A stretch of 64,000 bases of DNA from Candidatus Gastranaerophilales bacterium (GTDB lineage Bacteria > Cyanobacteriota > Vampirovibrionia > Gastranaerophilales > Gastranaerophilaceae), in NCBI GenBank assembly GCA_944326475.1, contig CALVEC010000001.1, forward strand, positions 62,001-126,000. The letters are read 5' to 3'. Position numbers and translations under genes: made by a program. The notes under the pieces are model-generated. The model saw nothing but the letters and a program-made list of their open reading frames with translations. It was not told the origin of the DNA and searched no databases. Below are positions 54,012 through 62,590 of the stretch, one piece after another (within the stretch, counting starts at the first letter, position 1; every line of letters begins with the position of its first letter).

Positions 54012-55835
54012 ATGAAAAGAATACATCAACTATCCAGACAACTCATTAATCAAATTGCAGCAGGAGAGGTAATAGAACGACCGGCATCGGTTGTGAAAGA
54101 GCTGCTTGAAAATGCGATTGACGCAGGTGCCACAAAAATTGAAATAGAGATAACAAACGAATGCAAAAACATTCGTGTCTCAGACAACGGCTCCGGTATT
54201 CATCCGGATGACATAGAGCTTGCGTTCTCGAAGCACGCTACAAGCAAAATTCAATCATCTGACGACCTTTTCAACATTCATTCTCTCGGCTTTCGCGGTG
54301 AAGCGCTGGCAAGTATCATATCCATCGCAAAAGTCACCTGCACAACACGAACAAAAGAACACGAAACAGGCACAAAGGTCGAATGCGAAGAATCTAATGT
54401 AAAACGCACGCCCTGCGGCTGCGCGCAAGGCACTACAATGGAAGTCAGAGACCTTTTCTACAATGTACCTGTACGCGAAAAATTTCTAAAATCAGAGAGG
54501 GTTGAATTTTCATATATTTCAGAAATAGTTCAAAGTGCGGCTATAGCAAATCCTTCAGTCGCTATAACCCTGAAAGGCGCTTCAAGCACACCAGTTCAAA
54601 CCTCCGGCAGCGGAGATTTGCTCTGCGTTTTGACAGAAATATACTCAAACTCAATTGCAGCGGGACTCAAAGAAATTCAAAAAAATGACGAGACAGACCA
54701 TATTTCTGTATCGGGATATTGTTCAACTCCGGATTTTACACGTTCCTCAAAAAAAGCAATTTATGTTTTTGTAAACAATCGCGTTGTAAAATGTCCGGTT
54801 ATACTGAAAGCAATAGACACAGCCTACAAAAACATGCTTCCCTCAGGCAAATACCCCTTTGTTTGTCTCAATTTATCCATTCGCCCGAAAGACGTTGATG
54901 TCAATGTTCATCCCACAAAACGGGAAGTACGCTACAAAAACCCGAATCTTATTTTTAATTTTATATACGGTGCTGTAATAGGCGCCCTAAACGGTGTTCA
55001 GCCTTACACACCCCCTGTGGAGGATTACAAACCCGTTAACAGTGCACCGGAAGAAAACTTAATAAAAACTTTCTTCAACAATTATTCCCCAAAAGACAAC
55101 AGCGATGAAGAATCACAGGATAAGCCCGTCTCATACCCCGTACAAACAGCATTGCTCACAGAAACTCAAAGAGAATACACCTATAAAAAGCCGGATACTT
55201 CATTTTCTTTCAACAAGACAGAAACCATCCGCCCGCTCGAGCGAATACCGGATATTACTCCGGAACTTCCGTCGTACAATATAATCGGGCAGTATTTGAA
55301 TACATACATAATTTTTGAAGAAAACAGAATGCTCAACATTATAGACCAGCATATTGCAGACGAGCGCTACATTTTTGAAAAACTAAAAGAACAGTTATCA
55401 GAAAAAGACGTACCCTCGCAGCTTTTAATAATATCGGATGTCATAAAAACAGAGCCGGAAGAAACAGCGCTGCTTATGGAAAACAGAGAAAAGCTGGCAA
55501 GATTCGGTTACGGCATTGAACAAATTTCCGACACTGAAATCACTTTCAAGAAAATCCCGCAGGTAATTTCTCATTTTAAGCCGCAGGATATTCTTGCAGA
55601 TATTCTTGAAAATCTGCAGGGTGACTTAAACAATCTTGAAGAAAAAATGCTGGTGACAATGTCCTGCAAAGCCGCTGTTAAAGCGGGGCAAGAGTTGAAT
55701 CTGTGGCAGATGGAAGAACTGATAAAAAAATGGAAAACCACAAAACATCCATACACATGCCCGCACGGTCGTCCGATTCTTCATACATTTTCCCCTAAAG
55801 AAATCGGAGCATTCTTCCACAGAAACGAGAATTAG
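54012..55835 (+). CDS. mutL: DNA mismatch repair protein MutL
   Basis: MutL (607 residues), the GHKL ATPase that links MutS to strand removal. ATPase motifs: ELLENAIDAGATKIEIE (~33), SDNGSGI (~57) and GFRGEAL (~94). The C-terminal domain holds DQHIADERYIFE, matching the DQHA(X)2E(X)4E endonuclease motif apart from Ile for Ala, plus CPHGRP near the end, so it is probably the nicking type used in bacteria without MutH. No ribosome-binding site; TATACT ends 11 bases before ATG. mutS is not in the window. Confidence 0.96.
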   Translation: MKRIHQLSRQLINQIAAGEVIERPASVVKELLENAIDAGATKIEIEITNECKNIRVSDNGSGIHPDDIELAFSKHATSKIQSSDDLFNIHSLGFRGEALASIISIAKVTCTTRTKEHETGTKVECEESNVKRTPCGCAQGTTMEVRDLFYNVPVREKFLKSERVEFSYISEIVQSAAIANPSVAITLKGASSTPVQTSGSGDLLCVLTEIYSNSIAAGLKEIQKNDETDHISVSGYCSTPDFTRSSKKAIYVFVNNRVVKCPVILKAIDTAYKNMLPSGKYPFVCLNLSIRPKDVDVNVHPTKREVRYKNPNLIFNFIYGAVIGALNGVQPYTPPVEDYKPVNSAPEENLIKTFFNNYSPKDNSDEESQDKPVSYPVQTALLTETQREYTYKKPDTSFSFNKTETIRPLERIPDITPELPSYNIIGQYLNTYIIFEENRMLNIIDQHIADERYIFEKLKEQLSEKDVPSQLLIISDVIKTEPEETALLMENREKLARFGYGIEQISDTEITFKKIPQVISHFKPQDILADILENLQGDLNNLEEKMLVTMSCKAAVKAGQELNLWQMEELIKKWKTTKHPYTCPHGRPILHTFSPKEIGAFFHRNEN

Positions 55836-55883
55836 CAACCGCTGCACTGAAAAACACAGGAGAAAAAGCTTTCCGTTTTGAAA

Positions 55884-56267
55884 CTAAAAGTCAAAATCGT
55901 CGCAATAGTCTACATATTCCATAAGGTCGCCGGATTCTTCTTCGACAGTATCTGACGTTATTTTTATAAACCAACCGTCTTCATATGGATTTTCATTAAT
56001 AATTTCCGGATTTTCAATAAGTTTTTCGTTAACTTCAACAACTGTGCCAGAAGCCGGCATGCAGAGTTCAGAAGCAGCGCGGACTGATTCTATGGTTCCA
56101 AAAACCTCACCTTTAACAAATTCCGAACCTGCTTCGGGAAGTTCAACAAATACTACATCTCCAAGCTGTTCAAGACCGTATTCGGTAAGCCCGATTTTGT
56201 AACCGTTTCCGTCTTCATACAAGTATTCATGGTTTTTTGTGCATAAAATACCCTCAGGTACAAACAT
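55884..56267 (-). CDS. GcvH-like protein with Arg in place of the lipoyl lysine
   Basis: A 127-residue homologue of glycine cleavage H protein: KNHEYLYEDGNGYKIGLTEY (~10-29), GDVVFVELPEAG (~35), VFGTIESVRAASELCMPASG (~54-73), then NPYEDGWFIKI. In GcvH the motif is ESVKAASD with the Lys lipoylated; here residue 63 is Arg, codon CGC (56081-56079), two changes from Lys codons, so a simple read error is unlikely. An acidic, aromatic tail (EYVDYCDDFDF) is added. Start ATG 56267 follows AAAGGAG. No gcvT, gcvP or lipoate ligase adjoins. It cannot carry lipoate at this site; role unknown. Confidence 0.85.
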   Translation of the reverse strand: MFVPEGILCTKNHEYLYEDGNGYKIGLTEYGLEQLGDVVFVELPEAGSEFVKGEVFGTIESVRAASELCMPASGTVVEVNEKLIENPEIINENPYEDGWFIKITSDTVEEESGDLMEYVDYCDDFDF

Positions 56268-56374
56268 TTTTTTCTCCTTTTTTGTGCGATATCGGACAGC
56301 TTTTGTTTTCGGCTGTTTACCCAAACCCTATATATATATTTTTAAAGTATTTTAAATTTTGTGTCAAGATGTTA

Positions 56375-58042
56375 TTATTCAACAACTATTTCTTTTTCAT
56401 TTTTAAACACAACAAATCCGCTTTTTGTATTAACCGGACGTTTTATATACTTTCTCATTGTATATACGACAGAGGTCTTCGACGAATCTTTTGCACTTGA
56501 GAACTGTTTTGCAAGTTTTGCTGTTTTTAAAAGCGTATCATCGTCCGGCATGCTTTTTTCTGTTTTTATAAGCACATGGCTGCCGGGCGCATTTAGCACG
56601 TGAAACCACAAATCTTCCGGCGATGAAATTTTTGAATAAATATAATCGTTTTGCTTGTTATTCTTGCCAATGTAAACAGTATAGCCGTTTATCAAGGTTT
56701 TTAAAACATTTACGGGATTTTCTTTTGTTTTCTTAGATTGCACACTCTCCGGCGCAATCTCTTGTTTAATTTCTTTCAAATCTTCATAACACTGCGCATT
56801 TTCTATGCTGTAGAAAAGTTCTTCATAATATAAAAGCTCATTTTCTGTTTCTTTTTTTAACGCCAGAGCATAATCGCAGGCACGTTTGGTTTTGTTATAG
56901 AGTTTGTAGTAGCGATTTGCATTCTCTACCGCGCTCAACTGCTCATCCATCTCTATTTCAATTTCCTGAGCAGTTGTAAAGTCCTCAAGGTATATTTTTG
57001 AAGAAAAGTTTTTTAAGTTATAGAGATTGGACATAATCAAATCAGCTTTAAGTTTGTAAACATCAGCCTTTTTCGCCTTTTCAATCTGTAAATTCTGATT
57101 TTTAAGACTGTTTTTTAATCTTTTCAATTCTTTTTTAACAACAGCAGAAAGCTCAGCGGCAAGAGTCCGTATAGCGTAAATTTCTAAATGATACGAATAA
57201 TAGTCATCAATAAGCTCATTAACGCCGTCATATTTTAACTCATACGGAAGAATCGGCGAATATACACTTCTGTCTTTCGCCATTGTATATACGGGATTTT
57301 TTTCCTCAAGGTATTCATGCAAAGCAATATATAATTTTTGAATCCCTTCTTTGTCCGTAGCTAAAATCGAATCGCGTTTGCAGATTTCTTCAACAGTTAC
57401 CTGCGCAATAGCAAGAAATTTTTCGTTCACAATATTCTTTAGCTGCTTATTGCCGGCTTCTTGCGCAATAATTTTTTCAAAAGTTGCATAACGTGTTGTA
57501 AGAAGATTTTTTTTATTCTGACGCGGAGGATAAATATAAGGAAGTCCGCCCGCAAGCTCTCTTTCTTTGCTCTTTTCCGCGCCGATATTATGAGCACAGC
57601 CGAGGATAATATTGTTGTCAGTATTGTAAAGCACTATATTGCTGTGTTTTCCCATAAGTTCAACCGAAAGACACTCCTCGATTTCATCCCCAAGCTCATT
57701 ATGATTTTTAAAGAACAGCTCAACAATTCTTTCATTTTCGGGTTTTTTAACACACGTTATTTTAGCACCCTCCATGTGCTTTCTTAAAAGCATACAAAAC
57801 ATCGGAGGGTGCTGCTGCAGGGTAAAATTGCGCCGCCGCTCATTTTCACTGCTCATAAAACAAAGGTGGGCAAAAGCGGGATTTATGTTTATATAAAGTT
57901 TTTTGGACTCAGCATTCTTTCTCAAATGCAGTATAACCTCACGGCGGGTAGGCTGCTGTATTTTTTGAACACGCGCCCCTGTAAGAAAATCTCCGTTTTG
58001 ATTTATAAATATTTCAAGAATTTTTGAATCAATATTAATCAT
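56375..58042 (-). CDS. rqcH: RqcH-like NFACT protein (ribosome quality control)
   Basis: A 555-residue NFACT protein. NFACT-N occupies ~1-230, a coiled coil ~290-440 (KKELKRLKNSLKNQNLQIEKAKK shortened to KKELKRLKNSLKNQN), and NFACT-R the end, with DLWFHVLNAPGSHVLIKTEK (~470) and YIKRPVNTKSGFVVF. RqcH binds obstructed 50S subunits and adds alanine tails. The position of the DR motif appears as ENERIVELFF (Glu-Arg), a conservative change by my eye alignment. It follows the CHASE2-cyclase by 13 bases and precedes the GcvH-like gene on the same strand. Confidence 0.9.
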   Translation of the reverse strand: MINIDSKILEIFINQNGDFLTGARVQKIQQPTRREVILHLRKNAESKKLYININPAFAHLCFMSSENERRRNFTLQQHPPMFCMLLRKHMEGAKITCVKKPENERIVELFFKNHNELGDEIEECLSVELMGKHSNIVLYNTDNNIILGCAHNIGAEKSKERELAGGLPYIYPPRQNKKNLLTTRYATFEKIIAQEAGNKQLKNIVNEKFLAIAQVTVEEICKRDSILATDKEGIQKLYIALHEYLEEKNPVYTMAKDRSVYSPILPYELKYDGVNELIDDYYSYHLEIYAIRTLAAELSAVVKKELKRLKNSLKNQNLQIEKAKKADVYKLKADLIMSNLYNLKNFSSKIYLEDFTTAQEIEIEMDEQLSAVENANRYYKLYNKTKRACDYALALKKETENELLYYEELFYSIENAQCYEDLKEIKQEIAPESVQSKKTKENPVNVLKTLINGYTVYIGKNNKQNDYIYSKISSPEDLWFHVLNAPGSHVLIKTEKSMPDDDTLLKTAKLAKQFSSAKDSSKTSVVYTMRKYIKRPVNTKSGFVVFKNEKEIVVE

Positions 58043-58055
58043 GGCTCAATACAGT

Positions 58056-60149
58056 TTAGGGTTTATCATCTGATTTACCTTTAAGCTCGTACAGCTTAAT
58101 CTTTTCCTCGGAATTTTTCAGACGAATAACACCTGCATAATCGACAGCGGGAGGCACATCAAGATTTTCGAGCACCGACTCCGTGAGTACGATATTTTTG
58201 TCAAATTCAGTGCAAATCGTCTCAATTCTCTCAATAACATCAACTGTCTCACCGAGCAAGGTAAGTTCGGACTGGGATTTTGAACCAAGCTGTCCGATTA
58301 TTGCGTTACCTGTATTTAATGCAATTTTTACCTTCAAATAAAGGTCGGCATTCTGTTTATCATCTTCTTCGTCCATTTTTTCTCTCAGTTCTTCGCTGAA
58401 TTTTCTGATTTCATCTTCAATTTCTACAGCCGCCTTAAGCGCATTTTCAGTGTCTTTTCTGGAGTGAATCGGATACCCCCAGTAAACAAGCACGGAATTT
58501 CCGACAAACCTGTTAATTGTACCGTTGTATTTAAAAATTATCCGCTCAATAATACCAAACGCATTATTGATTATATTAACGTAATTTTCCGGAGTAACTG
58601 TATCGGAAACCTGTACATTGTTGTAAATATCACAGGACATAACGGTCACTTTTTGCATTGAAGATTTGAGATTTAGTCTGTGGGGCTTGTTCATAATCTG
58701 TTTCAAAACATCTTCAGACACAAGGTTTCCGAATATTTTTTCTATTCTTTTTCTTTTTTTATACTCATGGTGGACCTTTAAAACATAAGCCATTAGGAAT
58801 GTTACACCCATACAGTACAGCGGCACTGCCATGTATAAAAGTATATGATAACGCGGATGACAGAAAATAAGTATGCTTAAACCGCAGTATATAAGGATTA
58901 TAAACAGTCCGTTCGTAAAAGCGAGCAGCAGGTTTGTTGCAATTGTAATCGCAAAAATAATTGCAGCACAAAATGCACAGGTCAAACAAACCGTCTTAGG
59001 CATTGAGAGATGCTTCGCAAACCGTCTCTTATTGAGTTTTTTTGTGTTTGAGTCGTTTATATAATTATCAATGATAGTAGCTTTGATTTCAGCGTCCGTC
59101 ATTTCATTATCAACCGGAGTATCGTGTGTTTCCGTACTCATCTGAGTCTGGGTAATCAGAAGAATTTTGTCCTTTAAAATAGAAAGCGGGTACTTTTCAC
59201 CGCTGAAAACAAAACTGTTTTCACCTCTCACCATACTGAGCATAAGAGCGTTTATGGGAATATCAAGGTATGTCCCGTTTTGTCCGTGCCAATTTATCAG
59301 CGCCTGTCCGTTATCATTCAGTTGTATCGAATGATTTCCGGTTCTGAGTACATTATCTTTTATAATTATTTCATCAACTGACCCCGTATATTTTAAAAGA
59401 GCGGCAAGCCCGATTGAGGGTATATAATACTCTCTGTTCCCTTTAATAAGCTTGTAAACAGGCTGTGAATAGCGGATATTGTCTGTTTTTTTACTCAAAG
59501 GAAGATTTGTAACCGCCATGGTTGTACTCTGCGTAAAAATATCGGGAATCGGCGTATGTGAAAAATAAGAAATTTTATTAACCATCTCAGGATTGTCAAT
59601 ATGTACTGCAAGCGACTCTTTTACGGGAGAGAAGGGATTGTCAAAATTGTCCAGAATGCTTGCCGGTACAACATTATTTGTCGAAACATACGGCGTTCTG
59701 AGCGCTGTTGCAAGAATAATATTGTCATAATTTGACAGCGTATTTGCAAAAATCATATCCGGCGAATAGCGGTTTAACGCAATGTCTTCATAATTTGAAA
59801 AATTCATATCAATTATGACCATCTGTGGTTCTTGTTTTTCAATAAAATTAATAAATTCAGCCCAAACAGCCCTCGACCACGGCCAGTGAGCAAGATTAAG
59901 CTCGCTTGAACGTGCAGCACTGTAGCGGGTGAGGTCATTTACGGAAATAATTATAATATTGTCGCTGGCTTCTGAAAATTTCTCGGAAAACAAGCCTTTG
60001 TCCGTGCTTAAAGAACTTCTGAAATCGGTGAGCTGTTCTTCAGCATACTCAAAAACATCGTTAAAAATGTACGCAAAAAGGGCGGCAAGCAAAATAAGCA
60101 CAGCCGTTATAACAACTTTTAACCTGTTTATTTTTCTGTCAAATATCAT
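58056..60149 (-). CDS. CHASE2-domain membrane protein with class III nucleotidyl-cyclase-like domain
   Basis: A 697-residue sensor. TM1 (~8-33), an extracytoplasmic CHASE2 domain (~40-335, with AHWPWSRAVWAEFINFI and VVIDMNF-like strands), three transmembrane helices (~384-462) and a cyclase homology domain (~500-690). The first metal Asp is present in VMSCDIYNN. The second metal position reads RFVGNSV where active enzymes have GD, and the transition-state Asn position reads LGETVDVIERIE (Asp) though the Arg is kept. Activity is therefore doubtful or altered; it may be a receptor. A consensus promoter lies just upstream. Confidence 0.88.
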   Translation of the reverse strand: MIFDRKINRLKVVITAVLILLAALFAYIFNDVFEYAEEQLTDFRSSLSTDKGLFSEKFSEASDNIIIISVNDLTRYSAARSSELNLAHWPWSRAVWAEFINFIEKQEPQMVIIDMNFSNYEDIALNRYSPDMIFANTLSNYDNIILATALRTPYVSTNNVVPASILDNFDNPFSPVKESLAVHIDNPEMVNKISYFSHTPIPDIFTQSTTMAVTNLPLSKKTDNIRYSQPVYKLIKGNREYYIPSIGLAALLKYTGSVDEIIIKDNVLRTGNHSIQLNDNGQALINWHGQNGTYLDIPINALMLSMVRGENSFVFSGEKYPLSILKDKILLITQTQMSTETHDTPVDNEMTDAEIKATIIDNYINDSNTKKLNKRRFAKHLSMPKTVCLTCAFCAAIIFAITIATNLLLAFTNGLFIILIYCGLSILIFCHPRYHILLYMAVPLYCMGVTFLMAYVLKVHHEYKKRKRIEKIFGNLVSEDVLKQIMNKPHRLNLKSSMQKVTVMSCDIYNNVQVSDTVTPENYVNIINNAFGIIERIIFKYNGTINRFVGNSVLVYWGYPIHSRKDTENALKAAVEIEDEIRKFSEELREKMDEEDDKQNADLYLKVKIALNTGNAIIGQLGSKSQSELTLLGETVDVIERIETICTEFDKNIVLTESVLENLDVPPAVDYAGVIRLKNSEEKIKLYELKGKSDDKP

Positions 60150-60178
60150 AAATTATCTCGCGTAAACTAACTTGTATC

Positions 60179-60207
60179 ATTATAAATGTTATCGTCATTT
60201 TTGACAA
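60179..60207 (-). promoter_or_regulatory. Promoter of the cyclase-rqcH unit
   Basis: On the minus strand: TTGTCA (60207-60202), 17-base spacer, TATAAT (60184-60179). The leader is about 23 bases with no good ribosome-binding site. Confidence 0.75.
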
Positions 60208-60245
60208 TTTTTGTAAATTTTAAACAAAAAACTTATGTAAATCCG

Positions 60246-60540
60246 CTCCCCAAGCTGGGGAGGAAATAAAGTGCAGACCAAACGGGGGTTACAGGGGGTG
60301 TCCCCCATGTTGGGCGGAGCCGTCGGTTAGAGCTTGTTAGAACACCCGTAGCCGGTTGCCCCCTTACGGGTCACTCCCCATCCCAACCTTCCCCAAGTCG
60401 GGGAAGGAGTTCTCTTTTAATTTTTATACGGCACGGAGAAACTTCGTTTCTCACTTAGCCTGCCTCCATCCGTAACGTGACATTTAGTCACCTTCCGGAC
60501 GGAGTCCTTCCTCCCCGACTTGGGGAGGGGTAGGGTGGGG
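60246..60540. repeat. MITE-like GC-rich inverted-repeat element
   Basis: CTCCCC-AAGCT-GGGGAG hairpin at 60246-60262, GGGGG-TGT-CCCCC at 60294-60306, and ACCCGTA/TACGGGT near 60345-60370. A long inverted pair follows: 60376-60407 (with TTCCCCAAGTCGGGGAA) and 60508-60540 (with CTCCCCGACTTGGGGAG). No transposase or coding sequence. Related fragments occur at 12660-12685. Confidence 0.6.
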
Positions 60541-60642
60541 AACGGCATGATGTTAAATAAAATTTATCCGGTCTTGTGCCGGAAAATTTTCGTTTAAAGA
60601 CTCTACAAGCTCTTTCCTTCTGTGCCTGTTTTCTTTTCTTTG

Positions 60643-60691
60643 GTTCGTTTCTTTTCTTTTGCATGCGCAATTCAAAAGAAAAGAAATGAAC
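60643..60691. repeat. 19-base inverted repeat, pyrimidine-rich
   Basis: GTTCGTTTCTTTTCTTTTG (60643-60661) and CAAAAGAAAAGAAATGAAC (60673-60691) pair at 18 of 19 positions across an 11-base loop. Not followed by a U-run. Confidence 0.6.
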
Positions 60692-60790
60692 GTTCAAGAA
60701 ACTTGTTTGATACAATTACTCTGTTTTCATTTTTTGTATAAAACACAAAATAAAGTTAAAAGCTAAAAAATACGATTATAGCTTTTTGTT

Positions 60791-60819
60791 CCACCCATTC
60801 TTTTAAAAAGAATAGGTGG
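60791..60819. repeat. Palindrome CCACC...GGTGG
   Basis: CCACC-C-ATTCTTTT and AAAAAGAAT-A-GGTGG form an almost perfect palindrome of 29 bases, 15 bases before the element at 60834. Confidence 0.55.
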
Positions 60820-60833
60820 AGCCGAAGAAATTT

Positions 60834-61016
60834 GCCGACCTGCTGCTCCGCTCATACAGAAAGTAAATTGCACACGAGTCTCATAACTCGCAGCCCATAT
60901 TTTCGCAAAAAATCATAAACAAATTAAAGACCTTGAAAATAACTACGGGCTGCTCAAACAGATGAGACTAATTGTTGTTTAATTAACTTTCTGTAATTCG
61001 CTGTGCAAAGGTCGGC
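60834..61016. ncRNA. 183-base nested inverted-repeat element (candidate structured RNA or MITE)
   Basis: Nested arms pair in order: GCCGACC/GGTCGGC (60834/61010), ACAGAAAGT/ACTTTCTGT (60856/60986), GTCTCAT/ATGAGAC (60878/60962), AGCCC/GGGCT (60892/60947) and TATTTTC/GAAAATA (60898/60935). Internal loops of about 15/15 and 13/17 bases separate them. Length and long-hairpin-with-bubbles shape recall 6S RNA, but no promoter or U-run terminator is evident and a non-autonomous mobile element is equally possible. Strand unknown. Confidence 0.4.
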
Positions 61017-61059
61017 GGGGTTGCTACATGCGTGAAATGGAAAAATAAAATAGTACGTC

Positions 61060-61250
61060 ATGCTGAACTTGTTTCAGCATCTGTACTAACGTGATATGTA
61101 GCGCAAAATGTGGAATTAAGTTAAAATAAGCAGGTTGTGCTACTTGCACAAAACTTTTTGTCATGCTGAAGCGCCGGACGTTTGTGCCCGCTTCAATATC
61201 TCCATGTTCAGCATCTTACCGGCGAGGCGTTCAGCGAAAAATTCGTCATT
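61060..61250. repeat. Composite of dispersed hairpin repeats, second copy
   Basis: ATGCTGAA-CTTGT-TTCAGCAT (about 61061-61081), then GGAATTAAGTTAAAATAAGC with TTGTGC-TACTT-GCACAA (61135-61151), then CATGCTGAAGCG...CGCTTCA...TTCAGCATC (about 61162-61218), matching modules at 12716-12838 and 1-46. ORFs crossing it are products of the repeats. Confidence 0.7.
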
Positions 61251-61336
61251 CCGGCGGGAAATAACAGCAACTGCTAAAACAATCCGGCATGCCGGCAATA
61301 AAAAATTCATCAACCATGTATACTATTGTAAACTTA

Positions 61337-61372
61337 TTGATAGTGTATTATTAATGTTATTATAATAACATT
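61337..61372 (+). promoter_or_regulatory. RND operon promoter with overlapping 20-base palindromic operator
   Basis: TTGATA (61337-61342), 18-base spacer, TATAAT (61361-61366). The -10 lies inside a perfect 20-base palindrome, AATGTTATTATAATAACATT (61353-61372). This is the usual site for a dimeric repressor (TetR/MarR type) of an efflux operon; the repressor gene is not in the window. Confidence 0.7.
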
Positions 61373-61399
61373 GAAGACCTGAACCTAGAGGAATAAAAA

Positions 61400-62590
61400 A
61401 TGAATAAAAAGAAAATAATTATAGGTGTTATAGTTGCGCTTATTGTACTGCCGATTGTTTTTAATAAAGTTATGACATTTGTCAGCACTAAAATCATGGC
61501 AAAGATGAATGCCAAACCGCCGGCTGTTGAAATCGGTACGGTGGTGAAAGGCGATTATTACCCGAAAACCGAGTCAGTCGGTCGTATTGAAGCAAAATAT
61601 TCAGTCGATGTAGTTGCCCGTATAAACGGCTGGCTGCAGAAAAGCTATTTTAAAGAAGGCAACTATGTAAAAAAAGGACAAACGCTCTTTTTAATACAGC
61701 CGCACGAATACGAGATTGCGGTACAGCAGGCGCAGGCTGCTGTCAGACAGTCCGAGGCGGCTCTTGTAAATGCGGAAAAAGAACTAACAAGAGCACGTGA
61801 ACTTGTAAAAAATGACTTTGTAAGTAAGTCTTACTTTGACCAGGCGCTTGCAACACGCGACCAGAATAAGGCGCAGCTTGACGCAAACAAGGCAAGTCTC
61901 GCCAACGCCAAGCTGAATCTGTCATACACAAAAATTAAAGCACCCGTTGACGGAAAAATCGGTAAAATTATCATCACGGAAGGAAACCTGGTAAACGCTC
62001 AGTCCGGCACTCTCGCCAGAATTGTTTCAACCAGCCCGATTTACGTTTATTTTAACTTAAAAAGTGAAGATTACCTGAAATTCAAAAAAGCAGAGGCAGA
62101 AGCGCAGAATGACCTCGGCGATACGAAAGTTTATATAAAACTCTCAGACGGTTCGATTTACCACGAAGCAGGCAAACTTGAATTTGTAAACAACGAAGTA
62201 GACCCGACGGCAGGTACGATTTCTTTAAGAGCCACCTTTGACAACAAAGACAGATTTCTTGTTCCGGGTGACTTTGTAAATGTTGTAGCAGAGGCAATAA
62301 AACCGAAACAAGTCCTGCTTGTACCGCAGATTGCTGTTTCCGAAAGCACACAGGGAACTTATGTCTGGGTTGTCGACGACAAAAATGTTGCAAAACAAAA
62401 ATTCATAAAAATTTCAAATCAGGAAGGCGACAAATGGATTGTGAAAGAAGGTTTAACGGAAGGTGAAACCGTTATAACAAAAGGCTTCCAAACACTTAGG
62501 GACGGAATGACGGTAACCCCCGAGCTTCCGGCTGACACGACAGCAGAGGAACAAAAAGGTACTGGAGAAAATGCAGAACAATCAAAATAA
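61400..62590 (+). CDS. RND efflux periplasmic adaptor (membrane fusion protein)
   Basis: A 396-residue AcrA/MexA-type adaptor. An N-terminal membrane anchor (~5-27) precedes the barrel-sandwich half VDVVARINGWLQKSYFKEGNYVKKG shortened here to VARINGWLQKSYFKEGNYV, then a coiled-coil hairpin (QAQAAVRQSEAALVNAEKEL to ANLxNAKLNL), the second half LSYTKIKAPVDGKIGK, and beta-barrel and membrane-proximal domains. The C-terminal tail is Glu/Thr-rich. It connects the pump to a TolC-type channel. RBS AGAGGA. It overlaps the pump gene by 20 bases. Confidence 0.95.
   Translation: MNKKKIIIGVIVALIVLPIVFNKVMTFVSTKIMAKMNAKPPAVEIGTVVKGDYYPKTESVGRIEAKYSVDVVARINGWLQKSYFKEGNYVKKGQTLFLIQPHEYEIAVQQAQAAVRQSEAALVNAEKELTRARELVKNDFVSKSYFDQALATRDQNKAQLDANKASLANAKLNLSYTKIKAPVDGKIGKIIITEGNLVNAQSGTLARIVSTSPIYVYFNLKSEDYLKFKKAEAEAQNDLGDTKVYIKLSDGSIYHEAGKLEFVNNEVDPTAGTISLRATFDNKDRFLVPGDFVNVVAEAIKPKQVLLVPQIAVSESTQGTYVWVVDDKNVAKQKFIKISNQEGDKWIVKEGLTEGETVITKGFQTLRDGMTVTPELPADTTAEEQKGTGENAEQSK

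Noticed and set aside
56079-56081. Lys-to-Arg in the GcvH-like protein as a sequencing error
   Set aside because: The codon is CGC, at least two substitutions from AAA or AAG, and the frame is intact on both sides.
60488-60715. Small ORFs in the repeat region (also 61135-61365)
   Set aside because: They translate inverted repeats (for example PYPSPSRGGR) and have no start signals or family resemblance.
60834-61016. tmRNA, SRP RNA or RNase P RNA for the nested element
   Set aside because: None of their conserved core sequences is visible; only overall shape recalls 6S RNA.
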